This document shows positions 1 to 11,461 of a DNA stretch of 64,000 bases, piece after piece. A program made the position numbers and the translations under genes. Each line of letters opens with the position of its first letter. Position 1 is the first letter of the stretch. The notes under the pieces are model-generated. The model saw nothing but the letters and a program-made list of their open reading frames with translations, did no database searches and was not told where the DNA came from. This DNA is from Tolypocladium sp. Sup5 PDA-1 (Eukaryota; Ascomycota; Sordariomycetes; Hypocreales; Ophiocordycipitaceae): contig JPHH03000046.1 in NCBI GenBank assembly GCA_000750105.3, forward strand, positions 62,001 through 126,000, in the 5' to 3' direction.

Positions 1-2167
1 GCTGTGGCGAAGGAGTCTACCGTCGTGAACGTGTCGAGGCTGGGGCGTCTTGCGTGGCTCAGTATTGGGCCGCGAGTTGTCTCGACTGACTCGTCCGAGT
101 CATCACTGTCAGAGCTGTCTCCTTGGCCCGTCCCTTGTCTGCTGATAGTTCCCATTGCCGAGTGAAGGAAAAAGTGTTCATAGTCAAACGCATCCTCTCG
201 ATCTTCGTGAGAGACTGGATGCTGGTAGGTGTCGTGGTACAAGGAATCGCCGCCTTCGCTCCTGTCGTCGGCAATGCTCGCGCCGTCTTCCCCATCGCCA
301 TCGAGGTCTCCGTCTTCTGTACGTATGTCGTCTTCTGTGCGTATGTCGTCCTCTGTGCGTATGCCGTCCTCTCCGTCACGGTACGATCCATGCAACCCCT
401 CATGGTCTGCCCCTGATTCTTCGGCAACCTCGACCTTTGGATCCTCGTCTTGGGTCTCTCGAGCTTCGTGATAGCCGCTGGCGACGGACTGTGTATCTTC
501 TTCGGCGAGTACTCGAGTTTCTCCCCTGGCAACGTTGACTTGACTGCTAGTTTCGAATCCGGGAACAGTGCCGTTCCAGGGACTCGGACTCGCTAGCGGA
601 GGACTCGCTGACTCGGGGGTGCTGATGGGAGGCGGCTCTACGAATGGTTGGTCCCATCTCGCATGCGTGAAAGGGCTCGGTGTTCGTAGACTCTGCAAGC
701 TGCGCCGCTTCATGCTATCTGCCCGAGCTTGCTCCCTGAGACTCGAAATCTTGCCTTTGAGCCCCTGCATCTGATCTTGTAGGTCTCGCACCTGCGCCAC
801 AGACGCAGAGCGCGTCATTCCAGCATCGGAATATGTGCCGAATGTCGGACTGGCAAGGACGTTGAATTGGGGGCCATCACCTTTGCTGTTGTCGGGGACG
901 TCGGTATCATCGCCATCCTCGCTCAGCGGTGCGAGGGTCGTATCAAGAGGATGGTGCGATATCTGGTTGGGGGAGTGAGAATATTTGCTGCCAAGGGCAT
1001 CCGCGCTCCTAGACTGGGGAAGCGGTTGGCGGTAGCCACCAGCAGCGCCGAGGGCGCTCGCAGACCTCTGGAGGTGCGCCGTAGGCCTTGAGCCCCCTTG
1101 CAGACCGGTCTCGCTCACGTTCCTCGCATGAGTCGACGGCATGGGAGGAGTGTTGTCGCGCATGGCCGTGGCCGGGCGAGCAACTGGGGATGGAGTCGAG
1201 CCGTCGGATACGGACGAATAGCTGAGAGTCCTTGCCCTGTTCAGGTTTCCCTCCATGGTCTGGATATACGTTAGCAAGGCTAGGGCTGGACCGTCGGAGA
1301 GCAGCCGCAGCATACAGTTAGGCGGCGTTTCGCATTCGCCAATATTTGCTCAGCTCGTTTGCTGATGGAGGTTGTGGAGAATCTGTCTTCACTCAGCCCC
1401 TGACCAGACGGCTTGGCCGAAAGGCCGGGTTTGACAACGGACGTGTCTTCCAAATATGACTCGGCCATGCTCTCCTCGTCGTCGCCCTGAAAGTTGCTGT
1501 CGTCGTCGACGCTGACAGAGTCGTCAAAGTCGCCAAAGGGGGCAGCCCGTTCTAGTTCATTGATTGTGCTGGTCGATTCAATCGACAATCTGCGCTCACG
1601 GGCCCCGTTCTGCGTCATCCGCTTCTTGAGGACTTTCTTGCCCATAGTCGGCGAGGATCGCACTGGAGTGCCGTCACCGCCCGTCCCCGAGAGATGAGAT
1701 GACGTGTGCCTGGGCTGGCTCCCGACGGTACTCTCAACCTCGGTCACCTCTCCAATGTCTGACAGCATGGTGCCGTTGCCATAGATTATAGGGGTCGTCG
1801 GGCCCAGGGGTGCCGAATGAAAGGTATTGGGCGGGAAAGAGTGAAAGTCGGCGTTGGCGTTCTGGGGATTGCTGTTCCACATCGATAATGGCGATTGCGA
1901 GTGGCCGTCGAGGGATTCCGCATCATCGTAGTCGGGCAGAATCATGTCCGGGTTGGTCAGCGTTGGCGACGACGGCTGCGGTCGGTAGGGCACGGCTGGC
2001 GCAGAGCCGTCCTGGCTGCCGTCGCGGCTCCTGTTGAGGGCATTGTGGACGGCCATGGCCGGCGATGGAGGATGAAGCAGCGGGTTGGGTACGTAGGTGG
2101 CCTTGTTGCGTTGAGCACGTGTCCCAACCGGCGATGCGTCGTTTGGCAGCTCAATCTCGAGCAGCAC
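1..2167 (-). CDS. Ser-rich protein with short coiled coil, conserved in ascomycetes, C-terminus beyond window
   Basis: Two exons are visible: 2167-1316 and 1259 to the left edge. They are joined by a 56-bp intron (1260-1315, starting GTATGC, ending ATCCAG) that restores the frame across the conserved-looking stretch ANAKRRLT/TMEGNLNRA. Over 700 residues are present. The protein is mostly low-complexity Ser/Pro/Asp-rich sequence. A short amphipathic helix around VRDLQDQMQGLKGKISSLRE (+ strand about 725-800) is probably a coiled coil. The C-terminal part is acidic and carries three RTEDDI repeats. The frame stays open to base 1, so the C-terminus is missing. The first codon at 2167 is GTG directly after an in-frame TAG, so it is not a real start; a 5' exon must lie upstream (see findings). 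I recognise no catalytic domain and infer no function. Confidence 0.7.
316..372. repeat. 18-bp tandem repeat inside coding sequence
   Basis: About three imperfect 18-bp copies encode RTEDDI RTEDDI RTEDGD on the minus strand within the first gene. The unit is a multiple of three, so copy-number change would keep the frame. Confidence 0.75.
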
Positions 2168-4395
2168 CTAGCTGTAATGACTGACCACTCTGCCTGGAGA
2201 CGCGCCGAAAGATGGCCTCGGGGCGTGTCTTCCTGGCGCCGCCACCTCGCTCAGCCGCTGAGCACCATAAGAAACGAATGTGGTTTCGGGCGATGGTTCG
2301 GCAAAGGGCAAGTGCCGGGCCGCGAAGTCGTCGAGTCGCTGCTCTCTCGCTCGCGGCAGCCACCACGGCTGAGGCGCAAACGACGGGTGGCGAGGCGCCC
2401 GTCTCGGTGGATTCGATCAACGGCGAGGGCTGTTGCTGTGGAAGCCGCAATCGCTCATGATGGGACGGGGGAGGGGGAGGGGGAGGAGGAGCGGTCGCGG
2501 ACTGGGACTCGGGAGAGAAGAGGGAGAGGCGTGGCTTTTTGGGACGACGTTTCTCCAGACCAAAGGCCCGAGCCGCTCTCGACGTCGGACGAAGCAAACG
2601 GTTCCAGTTAACGTGATGAGAGTCAGGGGTGGCCGATTTTCATGAATCGGGAGTGGCCAGGTGGGGCGGAGTCCAGGTCCCGGTCCATGATCCGTCCATT
2701 CATTCATCCTGGGGGCTTGACGAACGCTGCCGGCAGCCAATGAGCGGCGCGGGACCGGGCTGGTTGCGCTGGACGGACCGCTGGGGGCGGCTTGCTTTCA
2801 GCGCTGTGACTACCTACCTACCTACTACGGACTCCCCGCTGGCCTGCCCGCTGGAAAACTCGGACCTTGCGGCCATCCATGATTCCTCTGCCTCGGGTCT
2901 CCGTGGAAGCCTAGGTGGTGTCATGCAGTGGGGGGGGATCAGACGCCGCTGCTCGTACGAAGTACATACGGTCGTCGACGGCAAGACACGTTGGCTGAGT
3001 CGAGGCGTTGGGTTGGCACGAGACGCTGCACCACCTGCGACAACGGCCATCCCGAGTCGCTCAGCGAGCGCCGAGGAGCCAGAGCAAGGCCTCGCGCTGC
3101 ACAATGCGTACGAGTAATACAGCGCTCGTCCGTGCTGCCATGCAGTCGTTCGTAATGATGCAAGTGCCCCGTGTTGCTGATCTAATAATAATACTTCAAC
3201 GCACACAAGGCACAACAACACGTCGCAGCAAACTCCAACGTGAGCCCGGGAGATGCACTTCCGCATTGGGATCGAGAACCGAGCCAGCACGCCAGGCCGG
3301 CAAGGTTCAGGGATCGGCGTCGGACCCCAGCTCGCCTTACGGTGTGTGTACGAAGTACAAAGTACGGAGTACAGTCGGCAGTCATCAATATCGACGTCGA
3401 GCGCTCCTTTTCGACCCTTTCCGCGAGAATCGCCGCCAGATACGCCCACTCCGGGCTCTCCTTCATTTCGCGAGCGTCTACAAAGTATAAGTACGGAGTA
3501 TCACGTACAAAGTACAACTACGTTGTCCCGGGCTCGACGCCGTCTTCCTTGGCCAGCACCGTGGCTTACGAGTACGATGCAACACCCACCCGCCCGTGAA
3601 ACGACTGCAAGTTCAGACGAAAACGAGCCCCCACAGACGGCCTACTGTGGCTGCGGCTGCAGAAACAATCGACAAGCCGCCTCGCCAATCTCGTGTGGTG
3701 GCCTGGTGGCCATGCTTCTCCGCTGCATCGGCGCCAAGAGCGGCTACGACTAAGCTCCGTCATCCACATCGACCTCACTCCTGTAGTACGAGTACATACA
3801 TACGTACAGCTCTGCAAGTCTAGATGTGCATGTGAGCTTGCTACGGATTATTCTCTTGAAACATTAGTTCTTCTACAAAGAAACGGATAGGGTTGCCCAT
3901 CTGATCCATGCGCAGCGTCTTCCACGAGGTGCTGGCGGGCTCGTCTTCTCGCGGTCAGCGCCGCCTCGGTGGACGGTTGGTTCCCTGCTTGATATCCGAT
4001 CCTCCAGCTTCCGCTTTCTTCAAACGACGACTCCGTTATGCCTCTCGAAAGCTTGACAAAAACCTCTTAGCATGGTAGACCGCCCCTCGACTCTCCTGCA
4101 GCAGTAGACGTGGCGGCCCTGCTCCTCATGTACAGCTTGGCGGCGGCCAGATTGTGAGCATTTTGCGATACGCAAGAGGAGGCAACCTTTCGGAATAGGA
4201 GACCGTTGCATAGATTCTCCAGAAATCAAGACGTCTAGTTTGGCACCAAAACGATGTTCTACATCTGCACACTATGCCATGACCTGGACGCCCAGACCAA
4301 ACCTCTCATCGAGCAGCGAATCCCTTTGCCATCGCAAACCCAGACACACCACAACGGACACAATCAGCACAACCAAAACTCTAAAAACAAAATAC

Positions 4396-4430
4396 GCAAA
4401 AAGGGCAAAAAAGGCAAAAAAGGCAAAAAA
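4396..4430. repeat. GGCAAAAAA 9-bp tandem repeat
   Basis: Three to four copies of a 9-bp A-rich unit occur on the plus strand; on the minus strand this is the T-rich tail of the SINE-like element. Confidence 0.8.
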
Positions 4431-4640
4431 GAAGACTCGCCACCTCCCCCTCAGGACCCCAGGATGCGTCACCCCCGAGAAGACTCTTAATCTTGTAATC
4501 ATTCCACCCGCCTCGTGATGGTAACCCGACTCGCGGCAAATTAGAACTCCAGGCTAGGGTTCGAACTCATGACCTTGGAGCGCCGGGAGGAGGTTGTGGC
4601 GAGAAGCCAGCCAACTGGGCCAAATCGGCCCTTGACCTCA
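4396..4640 (-). mobile_element. tRNA-related SINE-like element or decayed tRNA gene (candidate)
   Basis: Reading the minus strand, a perfect Pol III A box TGGCCCAGTTGG (4622-4611) is followed 42 bp later by a good B box GAGTTCGAACCC (4568-4557). The sequence between and around them does not fold into a cloverleaf: the acceptor and anticodon stems do not pair. It is therefore not a working tRNA by inspection. About 130 bp of unrelated body follow, then a tail of TTTTTTGCC repeats (4430-4396). A tRNA-like head, a body and a simple-repeat tail is the general plan of fungal SINEs. No target-site duplication was found by eye, and an old tRNA pseudogene remains possible. Confidence 0.4.
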
Positions 4641-5006
4641 GCTAGCTGGCTTGTTGAAGACAGTGCTGGCTATTTGCCTTTTAAAGGGCATGGGCAGTGA
4701 ATGGGGGGCTGTTCGGTGCCGGCGGTTGTTCGCTCAGTGCCTGGAGCCGTAGGTTCAGTACCTGTTCAGTGCGTGTTCAGCGCCGCCCATCTGCGTTTCC
4801 GTGGAAACATGCCCCTACCTAACCCACTCCGTCGCGACCTCCCCAGCGACGCCGACGCCGAACCAAGAACCGAGGACCCAGAAGACTCACAGCGCAGCCG
4901 AGGCAACGAACCGCATAGTTGGGGATTTCGAGGTATCATAAATTCTAAGGTTGTGATGCAAATCGACGTCTATCATGTTTTCCGTGTCCGTGCCCCACAG
5001 GTGCAA

Positions 5007-6136
5007 TCAGTCATCCGCAAACGCCTCGCTCTTGGCCTGAATAACGCTCTTGGCCGTGTCGTCCTTGGACGGTCGGTTGGCAACCAATCGCTACCAAAGT
5101 TAGTTCGAGTGTTCGGTTTTCTCACAACTGGTCGGGACTCACCACCAGATTCCGCAGCAGGACGGCAATGGTGACCTTGCCGACCGACGGGACGTATATG
5201 GAGGCCTTCTCCTTGATGGCAGGGCCGTCAAAGTTCTTGTACGAGGAGAAGTTGATGCACACGGCGCCATCTCGGATCAGCTCCGTGGGCACTTTGAAGG
5301 ACTCGACCGGCACGCCTCCGATGACCACATCGCTCAGGGGCAGGCAGTCCTTCAGCCCCCAGCCCTCCTTATCCTCGACCTGATGCCGCGGCTTCTTGAT
5401 GCCCTGGCCCCTGGTGAAGAGCTGGACGCCGGTGATGTCGACCGAGTACACGGTGGCACCATCGTTGGCCAGCAGAGCCGCGAGCGGACGTCCGTTGACC
5501 TCGGAGCGGTTGATGACGGTGATGGTCTTTCCGAACAGCCGGTTCCCGGACGCCAGGATGGGGTTGTATATCTGAAGATACTCCAGGATCTTGACAACGG
5601 CCAGGGGGGTGCAGGGCAGGATCGACTTCTTCTTGTTCTCTGGGGGATCCAAAAAGCGAACATTGTGGTACATGTTGTGGAGGTGCTTGTGGCGCATTCC
5701 CTCGACGTCCTTGGAAAGGTCGACGGTTTCCTGGACGTACTGGTCGTGGGTAGGGTTCTTGGGGAAGATGGGGTAGTACACTATGGTGCCATCAACCTGG
5801 TCATCATCGTTGGCCTTCATGATTTCCTCCTCGAGGAGGTCCTTCTCGACGGTGCGGAGATCAAACTTGAAGCCGCTGCGTGGCCCGTCAGCACCGACGA
5901 ACATGAAACTAAGCACGAGGCGGGGGCCCTCACTTCTCCTCGCAGGTCTTCTTGGACCACTCGGCGTACTTGACCGCGGCAGGGTCTCCGTTGGCGAGGA
6001 AGGCAGCGAGCGTAGGCTGAGTGCCGTTGGGTCCCTGGACCTTGGCGAGCGTCTCCTTGACCTCGGCCAGGAGGCCCTTGGCGATGGTGTCTGCCGTGAT
6101 GACCTTGCAGGTCTTGGGGACGTCCTGCGAAGCCAT
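5007..6136 (-). CDS. mtd1: NAD-dependent 5,10-methylenetetrahydrofolate dehydrogenase
   Basis: Cytosolic one-carbon enzyme that oxidises 5,10-methylene-THF to methenyl-THF with NAD+. There are three exons: 6136-5934, 5875-5143 and 5090-5007, giving 339 residues. Intron 1 is 5876-5933 (GTGAGG...ACGCAG) and joins as TCEE-N-GFKFDL. Intron 2 is 5091-5142 (GTGAGT...GGTAG) and joins as LRNLV-RLVANRPSK. The sequence has the THF dehydrogenase/cyclohydrolase fold signatures, including the folate-site stretch YPIFPKNPTHDQ, VDGTIVYYP, and the dinucleotide-site stretch ITVINRSEVNGRPLAALL, which is the Mtd1-type rather than the trifunctional Ade3-type. Length agrees with other fungal Mtd1 proteins. If intron 2 were read through, translation would stop after SPDQL, so the third exon is needed for the normal C-terminus. 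The start ATG is the first in frame. Confidence 0.93.
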
Positions 6137-8025
6137 GATGGAGCGGAACTGGATGTGACGTGGTTGAGGAACCCCACCACGGTCGGAGCTGTTCCCTGGT
6201 CAGCTCATCAGCATGCTGGCTTGAATGGAACGGATGAGCCCAATTGAGACTAACGGTTGATGTTGGGGAGTGTTAGAGGCACCCCGTAGTAGCGACAAGT
6301 CTTGCGCACGAGAAGCAGCAGCCAGCTCACTCACTGATGCGATGCCCAAGTACGGATCTCTCACGTCTCATTGTCGGAGGTTGAGAAAAAATCATGCCCC
6401 TCCCTCCGTTGCGAATGCGGCAATTGCCCCTCTTACTCGGTGCGGTTTAGCGTCAACGGCCCCTGAGGGAGGCAAGGGAGGCTTCGATTGGCTCCATCGA
6501 CCCTGCCACTGCATGGCTTCAGCATCGCCATTCATCACTCATCAGAACCTCAATGAAAATGACGCGCTCACAAAGACACGGCGCGATCATGCCTCGATCT
6601 CGGAGAACCGGAAGCCTTTTTGAATCAACGAGCTACGGAAATCCAGCCGCCAGCGTGGCCGCTACGGCTGGCAAGGACAGCCCGAGTCTGGCCGACATTC
6701 GCGTCCGAGTCAGCCAGTCAGTCGTCTCACCTCGCTCACCTCCGAACTGTTTGGGCTGGCACCGTCTCCAATGCGCAAACAGAGGGAAGTCTCCCTTTGG
6801 CCGACATACCCAGCCGATGGAGCATGCGCCGCCCTTCTTATGGAATCCATGCGGCGCACCGACCTGCTGGGTTCTCGGGAGCGGGGAGACGTCCGACCCC
6901 ATCGATCCGTACGGATCAGCCCGTGGGCCATCAAGTTGATGTTGCCGGCACCTGTCAATCATCAGTCTCTGGGCATCCGACTAATCAAGAGCCACGCTCG
7001 TCCCGGAGACGCACCCAACGCTCCGCGGAGATGTTATTCAAGATAAGACGGCTGCCACGAGCTTCCCCAGCTTCTTATCTCTCATCGACACCCAGAATAG
7101 GTGGAGCCTCCAAGCCATCGCACCCAGCCTCTGATAAGCATTCCATCCCCAGCCGCTGCTATCTGGGCCAGTTCTACCGACAAGTCGTCGCCTAATAAGG
7201 CCACGCATTTTGGTTGAGAGAATACTCATTCGCTGTTGCGACAGGAAAGCTCCGTCACGCAGCCCAATGCTGTTTCTCGGCGACGGGCTCATCACCGTGC
7301 CGTTCTGGCTTCAAGACGCCTCCTTGCACATTTCTGACTAGTGTCACTTCTCCTGCTTCATCTCCATGGTACACGCCCGAGACCCAGCTGGCCTCTATAC
7401 AGAGACGCTGCCACAGGTTCGAGGCTTGGAAGTCGGGAACCTGCGCAGTCATTTTAAAAGACGGCAAGGTATTCAGCGTCTCAAGCCAACGCTGACACTG
7501 CTCCGCTGCCAAGTACCATAACCTACACTACGATCTGCGGTCCGAATCAGGCCTATCTATAAGACACGCGTTATCATCGATACGGACTTGCTGCCCCGGC
7601 CAACAGACAGTCCGCAACCACTGCCAACAAGGCGGTTCGGCCCAGGTTCCCCTTACTTCTGTCGGAGGCACAGTAGTTATCACCCACCCCCTGCGACTCC
7701 GGACTCACCCGCAACACTGCTGCGCCATTGCAATACGCCGTCAGTCGTGTATCTAAACTCAGCCCCAGATATACGGCCCTCGGCAGATGGGACCCTCGCC
7801 GTGGTTGGTTGACCTGTTTGATATGCTTTCCTCGCCGGAGATGCAAAATTCAAGTCCATGAAGCCGTCACGTCGGATGTTGGGTATGAAGATGCAGATAT
7901 AAACTGTTCTCGAGGCCTGTGGTTTCTTCTCAGCTCATCAATGTGTAAAGCAGCTGGCCCTCGAGTGTCCAAACTAGTTACCTGACTTGCACACGAGAGA
8001 AAGTCTGGCAGCTGGAGAACTCACA
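6137..8025. other. Intergenic region between mtd1 and nrtA
   Basis: The two genes diverge, so this 1.9 kb holds both promoters. The nitrogen-regulatory sites listed separately lie at 7021-7682. Several ORFs of 80-190 codons overlap here in opposing frames and look like chance openings in GC-rich DNA. Confidence 0.6.
7021..7682. promoter_or_regulatory. Putative NirA and AreA binding sites upstream of nrtA
   Basis: CTCCGCGG at 7021-7028 fits the NirA consensus CTCCGHGG. It is followed 12 bp later by AGATAA (7041-7046), which fits the AreA/GATA consensus HGATAR. Further HGATAR matches lie at 7075-7080 (minus), 7132-7137 (plus), 7571-7576 (minus) and 7677-7682 (minus). This combination is what nitrate induction plus nitrogen-catabolite control of a nitrate transporter would need. 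The NirA-like site is 1 kb from the ATG, which is far for such a site, and single GATA sites are common by chance. Confidence 0.45.
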
Positions 8026-9630
8026 ATGGGTCTCGACATCTCAGTACTGTGGAAGGCCCCTGAGGTCAACCCAATCACAAAGAAAGCCAGAAGCATCCCC
8101 GTACTGAACCCTATCAACGCGTACGGGCGAGTGTTCTTCTTCTCATGGATGGGGTTCATGCTCGGCTTCTGGGCCTGGTAAGATACAGCCAGACAGCAAC
8201 CCCTGAATCTACCCTCGAGACTGGCTGACCCTGTTGACAGGTACACCTTCCCTCCGCTCTTGACGGTTACGATTAAGAAAGACCTCAACCTCAGTGCAGC
8301 TCAGATCGCCAACTCCAACATCGTCTCGCTGTCGGCCACCTTCTTCCTCCGCTTCATTGCCGGGCCGCTCTGCGACCAGTTCGGTTCCCGCAGAGTCTAC
8401 GCCTCGCTGATGCTACTCGGGTGCCTGCCCATCGGCCTCGCTCCCCTCGTCAAGGATGCCACCGGCCTATACATCTCCAGGTTCTTCATTGGTATCCTGG
8501 GGGCCACGTTCGTGCCATGCCAGGTGTGGTGCACCGGCTTCTTCGACAAGAACGTCGTGGGCACCGCCAACGCGCTGGCCGGAGGATGGGGCAACGCTGG
8601 CGGCGGCATCACCTACTTCATCATGCCCGCCGTATTTGACTCGCTCGTTGCCCGCCAGGGAATGAGCGAGTCCGAAGCCTGGCGTGTCACTTTCGTCGTC
8701 CCCCTCATCTGCTTGATTGCGTGCGCGTTGGGGATGCTGCTCCTGTGCCCCGACACCCCCGTCGGCAGCTGGGGTGAGCGAGCCGAGCGCATAGAGGAGA
8801 ATCTAAGGGACCTAGGACTGGGTGGCGTCACCGTTGTCGACATCCCCGGCACCATCGCGGATCGTCCATTGGATGAGGAAAAGGGGACGTCATCCGACGA
8901 AGACGTCCGAGCCTTTGACCAAAAGCGCAAGATATCAGTGTCCGAGGCGCTGGACATGGCCAAGGGCGAGACGGTGGTCAAGCCCAGCTTGAGAGAGGCC
9001 CTGCCGGTCATCTTCTCCCTGCAGACCTTCTTCCACGTCGCCACCTACTCCTGCTCCTTTGGCGCCGAGCTGGCCGTCAACTCGGTCCTCAGCTCGTACT
9101 TCAAGGCCAACTTCCCGCACCTGGACCAGACCAAGGCGAGCAACTACGCCGCCATATTCGGCTTCCTCAACTTCGTCACGCGGCCGCTGGGCGGCGTGAT
9201 TGCAGACGTGCTGTACAACAAGTTCGGCCGCAACCTCTGGCTCAAGAAGGGCTGGATCACTGCCTGCGGCGTCCTGAGCGGCGCGCTGCTCATCGTCGTC
9301 GGCCGGGTCAACCCGTCGGAGCAGAGCGGCCGCGACATCGGCACCATGGTCGGGCTCATCACCGTCGCCGCCATCTTCCTCGAGGCCGGCAACGGCGCCA
9401 ACTTTGCGCTGGTCCCGCACGTCCATCCCTCGGCGAACGGCATCCTGTCAGGCCTCACGGGCGGGGGCGGCAACCTTGGCGGCGTCGTATTCGCCATCAT
9501 CTTCCGCTTCATGGACCACGGCAAGGGCTACGACACGGCGTTTTGGGTCATCGGCGCGATTCACATTGCCATGAACTTGGCCGTGTGCTGGATCCCCCCG
9601 TTGCCAAAGGGGCAGGTGGGCGGGCACTGA
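8026..9630 (+). CDS. nrtA: High-affinity nitrate transporter, NNP family of the MFS
   Basis: Plasma-membrane nitrate/proton symporter of the CrnA/NrtA type. Exons 8026-8177 and 8241-9630 are joined by a 63-bp intron (GTAAGA, branch GCTGAC, GACAG) within the codon for the Trp of FWAWYTF, giving 513 residues. Both nitrate signatures are present: AGGWGNAGGG (about 164-173) and TGGGGNLGG (about 457-465). The two substrate-binding arginines known in Aspergillus NrtA match R88 (FLRFIAGP) and R365 (FVTRPLGG). A hydrophilic loop around 225-295 separates the two halves of the 12-helix fold, as usual for fungal NNP proteins. Nitrate and nitrite reductase genes are not next to it in this window. The upstream region carries NirA- and AreA-like sites. 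Confidence 0.95.
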
Positions 9631-10647
9631 GGTCATCGGCGTCGGTGGATCATAGAATCTACACCTACTCATAGATGTGGGCGGGATTTTGATGTTATGC
9701 TTGGGCGTTATGAGGGCCACGATGAGATTGAGCAAGCAAGCAGGCGTTTGGAGGTTACCGGTCGACTTTACACAGCTAGAATATTCAGTTAATTCCCCGA
9801 ATGGCTACAACCGTCATCGCAAAATGAGACCCAATCATCGGCCGTCGTTGCGGCGCTACCGCCCCTGCCGAGATGCCACTTTTAGAAGCCAGAGCCTCAA
9901 CTCATGTCTAAGACAGGAGGGGCCTGCGGCCGCCACGCTCCGATAACACCTGTTGTCTGGGTTGCAGATCTCCAGGGCGTACGAGGAGCCGTGGCGATTA
10001 TCGCGCCACTTCAGTAAGAATTGCAACAGGCACGTGAGAATTTCGTATGAAGTTAGTCCGTACAAAAGAAACTCGTGTGAACTGGAGTCCGGTGGAGGTT
10101 TACGATGTCTTGGGCTCTCGGGGAACCCCGCCGTCACGTCACGCGCCAGTGTCTCACTCACCTGCGCTACCAAACTCGTCAACGCCCACGCATGTCTCGC
10201 ATTCCAACGCGCCAGTTTGAATGTTCCGTGGCGGCTCGCTCGGCTCTTGTTCCAGAAGACGCCTGGCCACGTATTGGCACCCAGCCACAAAACTAAGCAT
10301 GTACAGGTACGGGCTTGTGGCTGCATGGCAATCACTCTGCAGCGGACAAGGAGGAATACAGTAATGGTAAATGTGAGAGTTGCATTCACAGCCATCTGGC
10401 CTGGGCCCGGCCCTCTATTAGCAGCGACGCCAGAGATATCCCGCATCGCTAGCAGAGCCCGAGTCACGGAGTGAAGAGCTCCATACTTGTAAACATTAAC
10501 AATCCGGACCCTTTCCACCCCGTTCCCAAGCCAAACTATGTGCAAATCCTCAGGGCACCCATTACCCGGGCACCCGAGTTACTCCCGTATATGCAGAAAC
10601 TATCCCGTCATGGAAGGCAAACCAGATCCAAATCCACTTCCCTCTCC
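9631..10647. other. Convergent intergenic region, 1.0 kb
   Basis: This lies between the ends of the nitrate transporter and the GPI-protein gene, so it should hold two 3' ends. A 229-codon minus-strand opening at 9856-10545 covers most of it but has no recognisable domain or fungal coding pattern, and I do not call it. Confidence 0.55.
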
Positions 10648-11461
10648 TTACAGAGCGAGCAAGGCAACGAACAGGCCACCGAGGACGCTGAGGGAACCGG
10701 CGCCGACGATAGGAGCAGCGGCGGTGCTCTTGGTGGGAACAGTTACGGGCGCGGTGCCGGTGGGGTTGACCAACGTGGTGCTGGTGACGACGACCAGGGA
10801 GCTGCTGGGCTTGGTAACCAGCGTGGTGCTGTTGCAGGAGACAGTGCTGGTGGGGTAGCTGGTGGTCGTGTTGTGCTTGACGTGCGACGACGTGGTGACC
10901 GGAGCAGAGGTCGTGGTCGAGACGGGGGTGCTGGTGGAAGACAGGGTGACCGTCTTGACGCCGGTCGAGGTGGTAAGAGTGACCGTCGCACTGCCGGTGG
11001 CGCTGCCGGTGGACTTGGTGTCCGAGCCCTTGATCTGGAAGGGGTTGGAGTACTGGAAGACGGCGGGGTTGCTCTCGAGCTTGAAGACGAGGCCGTAGAC
11101 CTTCTCAGCGCCCAGGGAAGCGTCGACCGTCCACGAGTAGGACTTGGCCGAGTTCTTGATGCCAGCTGCAAAACCAGTCAGCGACACGTTTCGCATCCGC
11201 GCGGCAAGGGCGAGACGCGTGAAACTTACTGGCAATGTCCTTGAGAGGAACCTGCGATCCCTGAGAGGCACCGCCGATCAGGTGGATGGAGATGGTGTCA
11301 GCAGCGTACTTGGCGGGGGCGTCCCAGGTGACGGTGTAAGTCGAGCCGGCGGGAACGACCTCGTTGGACTTGGGCGTGTAGATGGGGTCGAAGTCGGCCG
11401 TCTGCGCGAAGGCAGAGGCGGCCATGGCCAGGACGGCCGTGACGGAAAGGTTGAAGCGCAT
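10648..11461 (-). CDS. GPI-anchored Ser/Thr-rich cell-wall protein, Kre9/Knh1-like N-terminal domain
   Basis: Predicted secreted wall or membrane glycoprotein of 249 residues. Exons 11461-11230 and 11165-10648 flank a 64-bp intron (GTAAGT, branch GCTGAC, TTGCAG) and join as LKDIA-TGIKNSAK. Residues 1-19 form a signal peptide ending in SAFA. Residues 20-115 match the Kre9/Knh1-type beta-sandwich family (motifs DPIYTPKSNEVVPAGSTYTV and ...VYGLVFKLESNPAVFQYSNPF). About 90 residues of Ser/Thr-rich stalk follow, likely O-glycosylated. The C-terminus has small residues, then a hydrophobic tail (GAGSLSVLGGLFVALLAL), the usual GPI-attachment signal. A role in beta-glucan organisation is inference from the family. 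Confidence 0.88.

Larger units (their letters stand above)
2168..5006. other. Intergenic region, 2.8 kb
   Basis: This is the 5' side of the leftmost gene and the 3' side of mtd1. The part up to about 2460 probably holds the unresolved 5' exon(s) of the leftmost gene. At 2950-3520 there is a cluster of TACGRAGTA-type motifs (for example 3363-3372 and 3492-3500). The SINE-like element at 4396-4640 lies here. The ORFs between 2600 and 4300 overlap on all frames and have no coding character. Confidence 0.6.

Noticed and set aside
5122..5142. Ending mtd1 at the TGA after SPDQL
   Set aside because: A clean intron there leads to an exon encoding the family-typical RLVANRP C-terminus.
9856..10545. 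229-codon minus-strand opening in the convergent region after the nitrate transporter
   Set aside because: No recognisable motif, irregular composition and no splice context; it overlaps two expected 3' ends.
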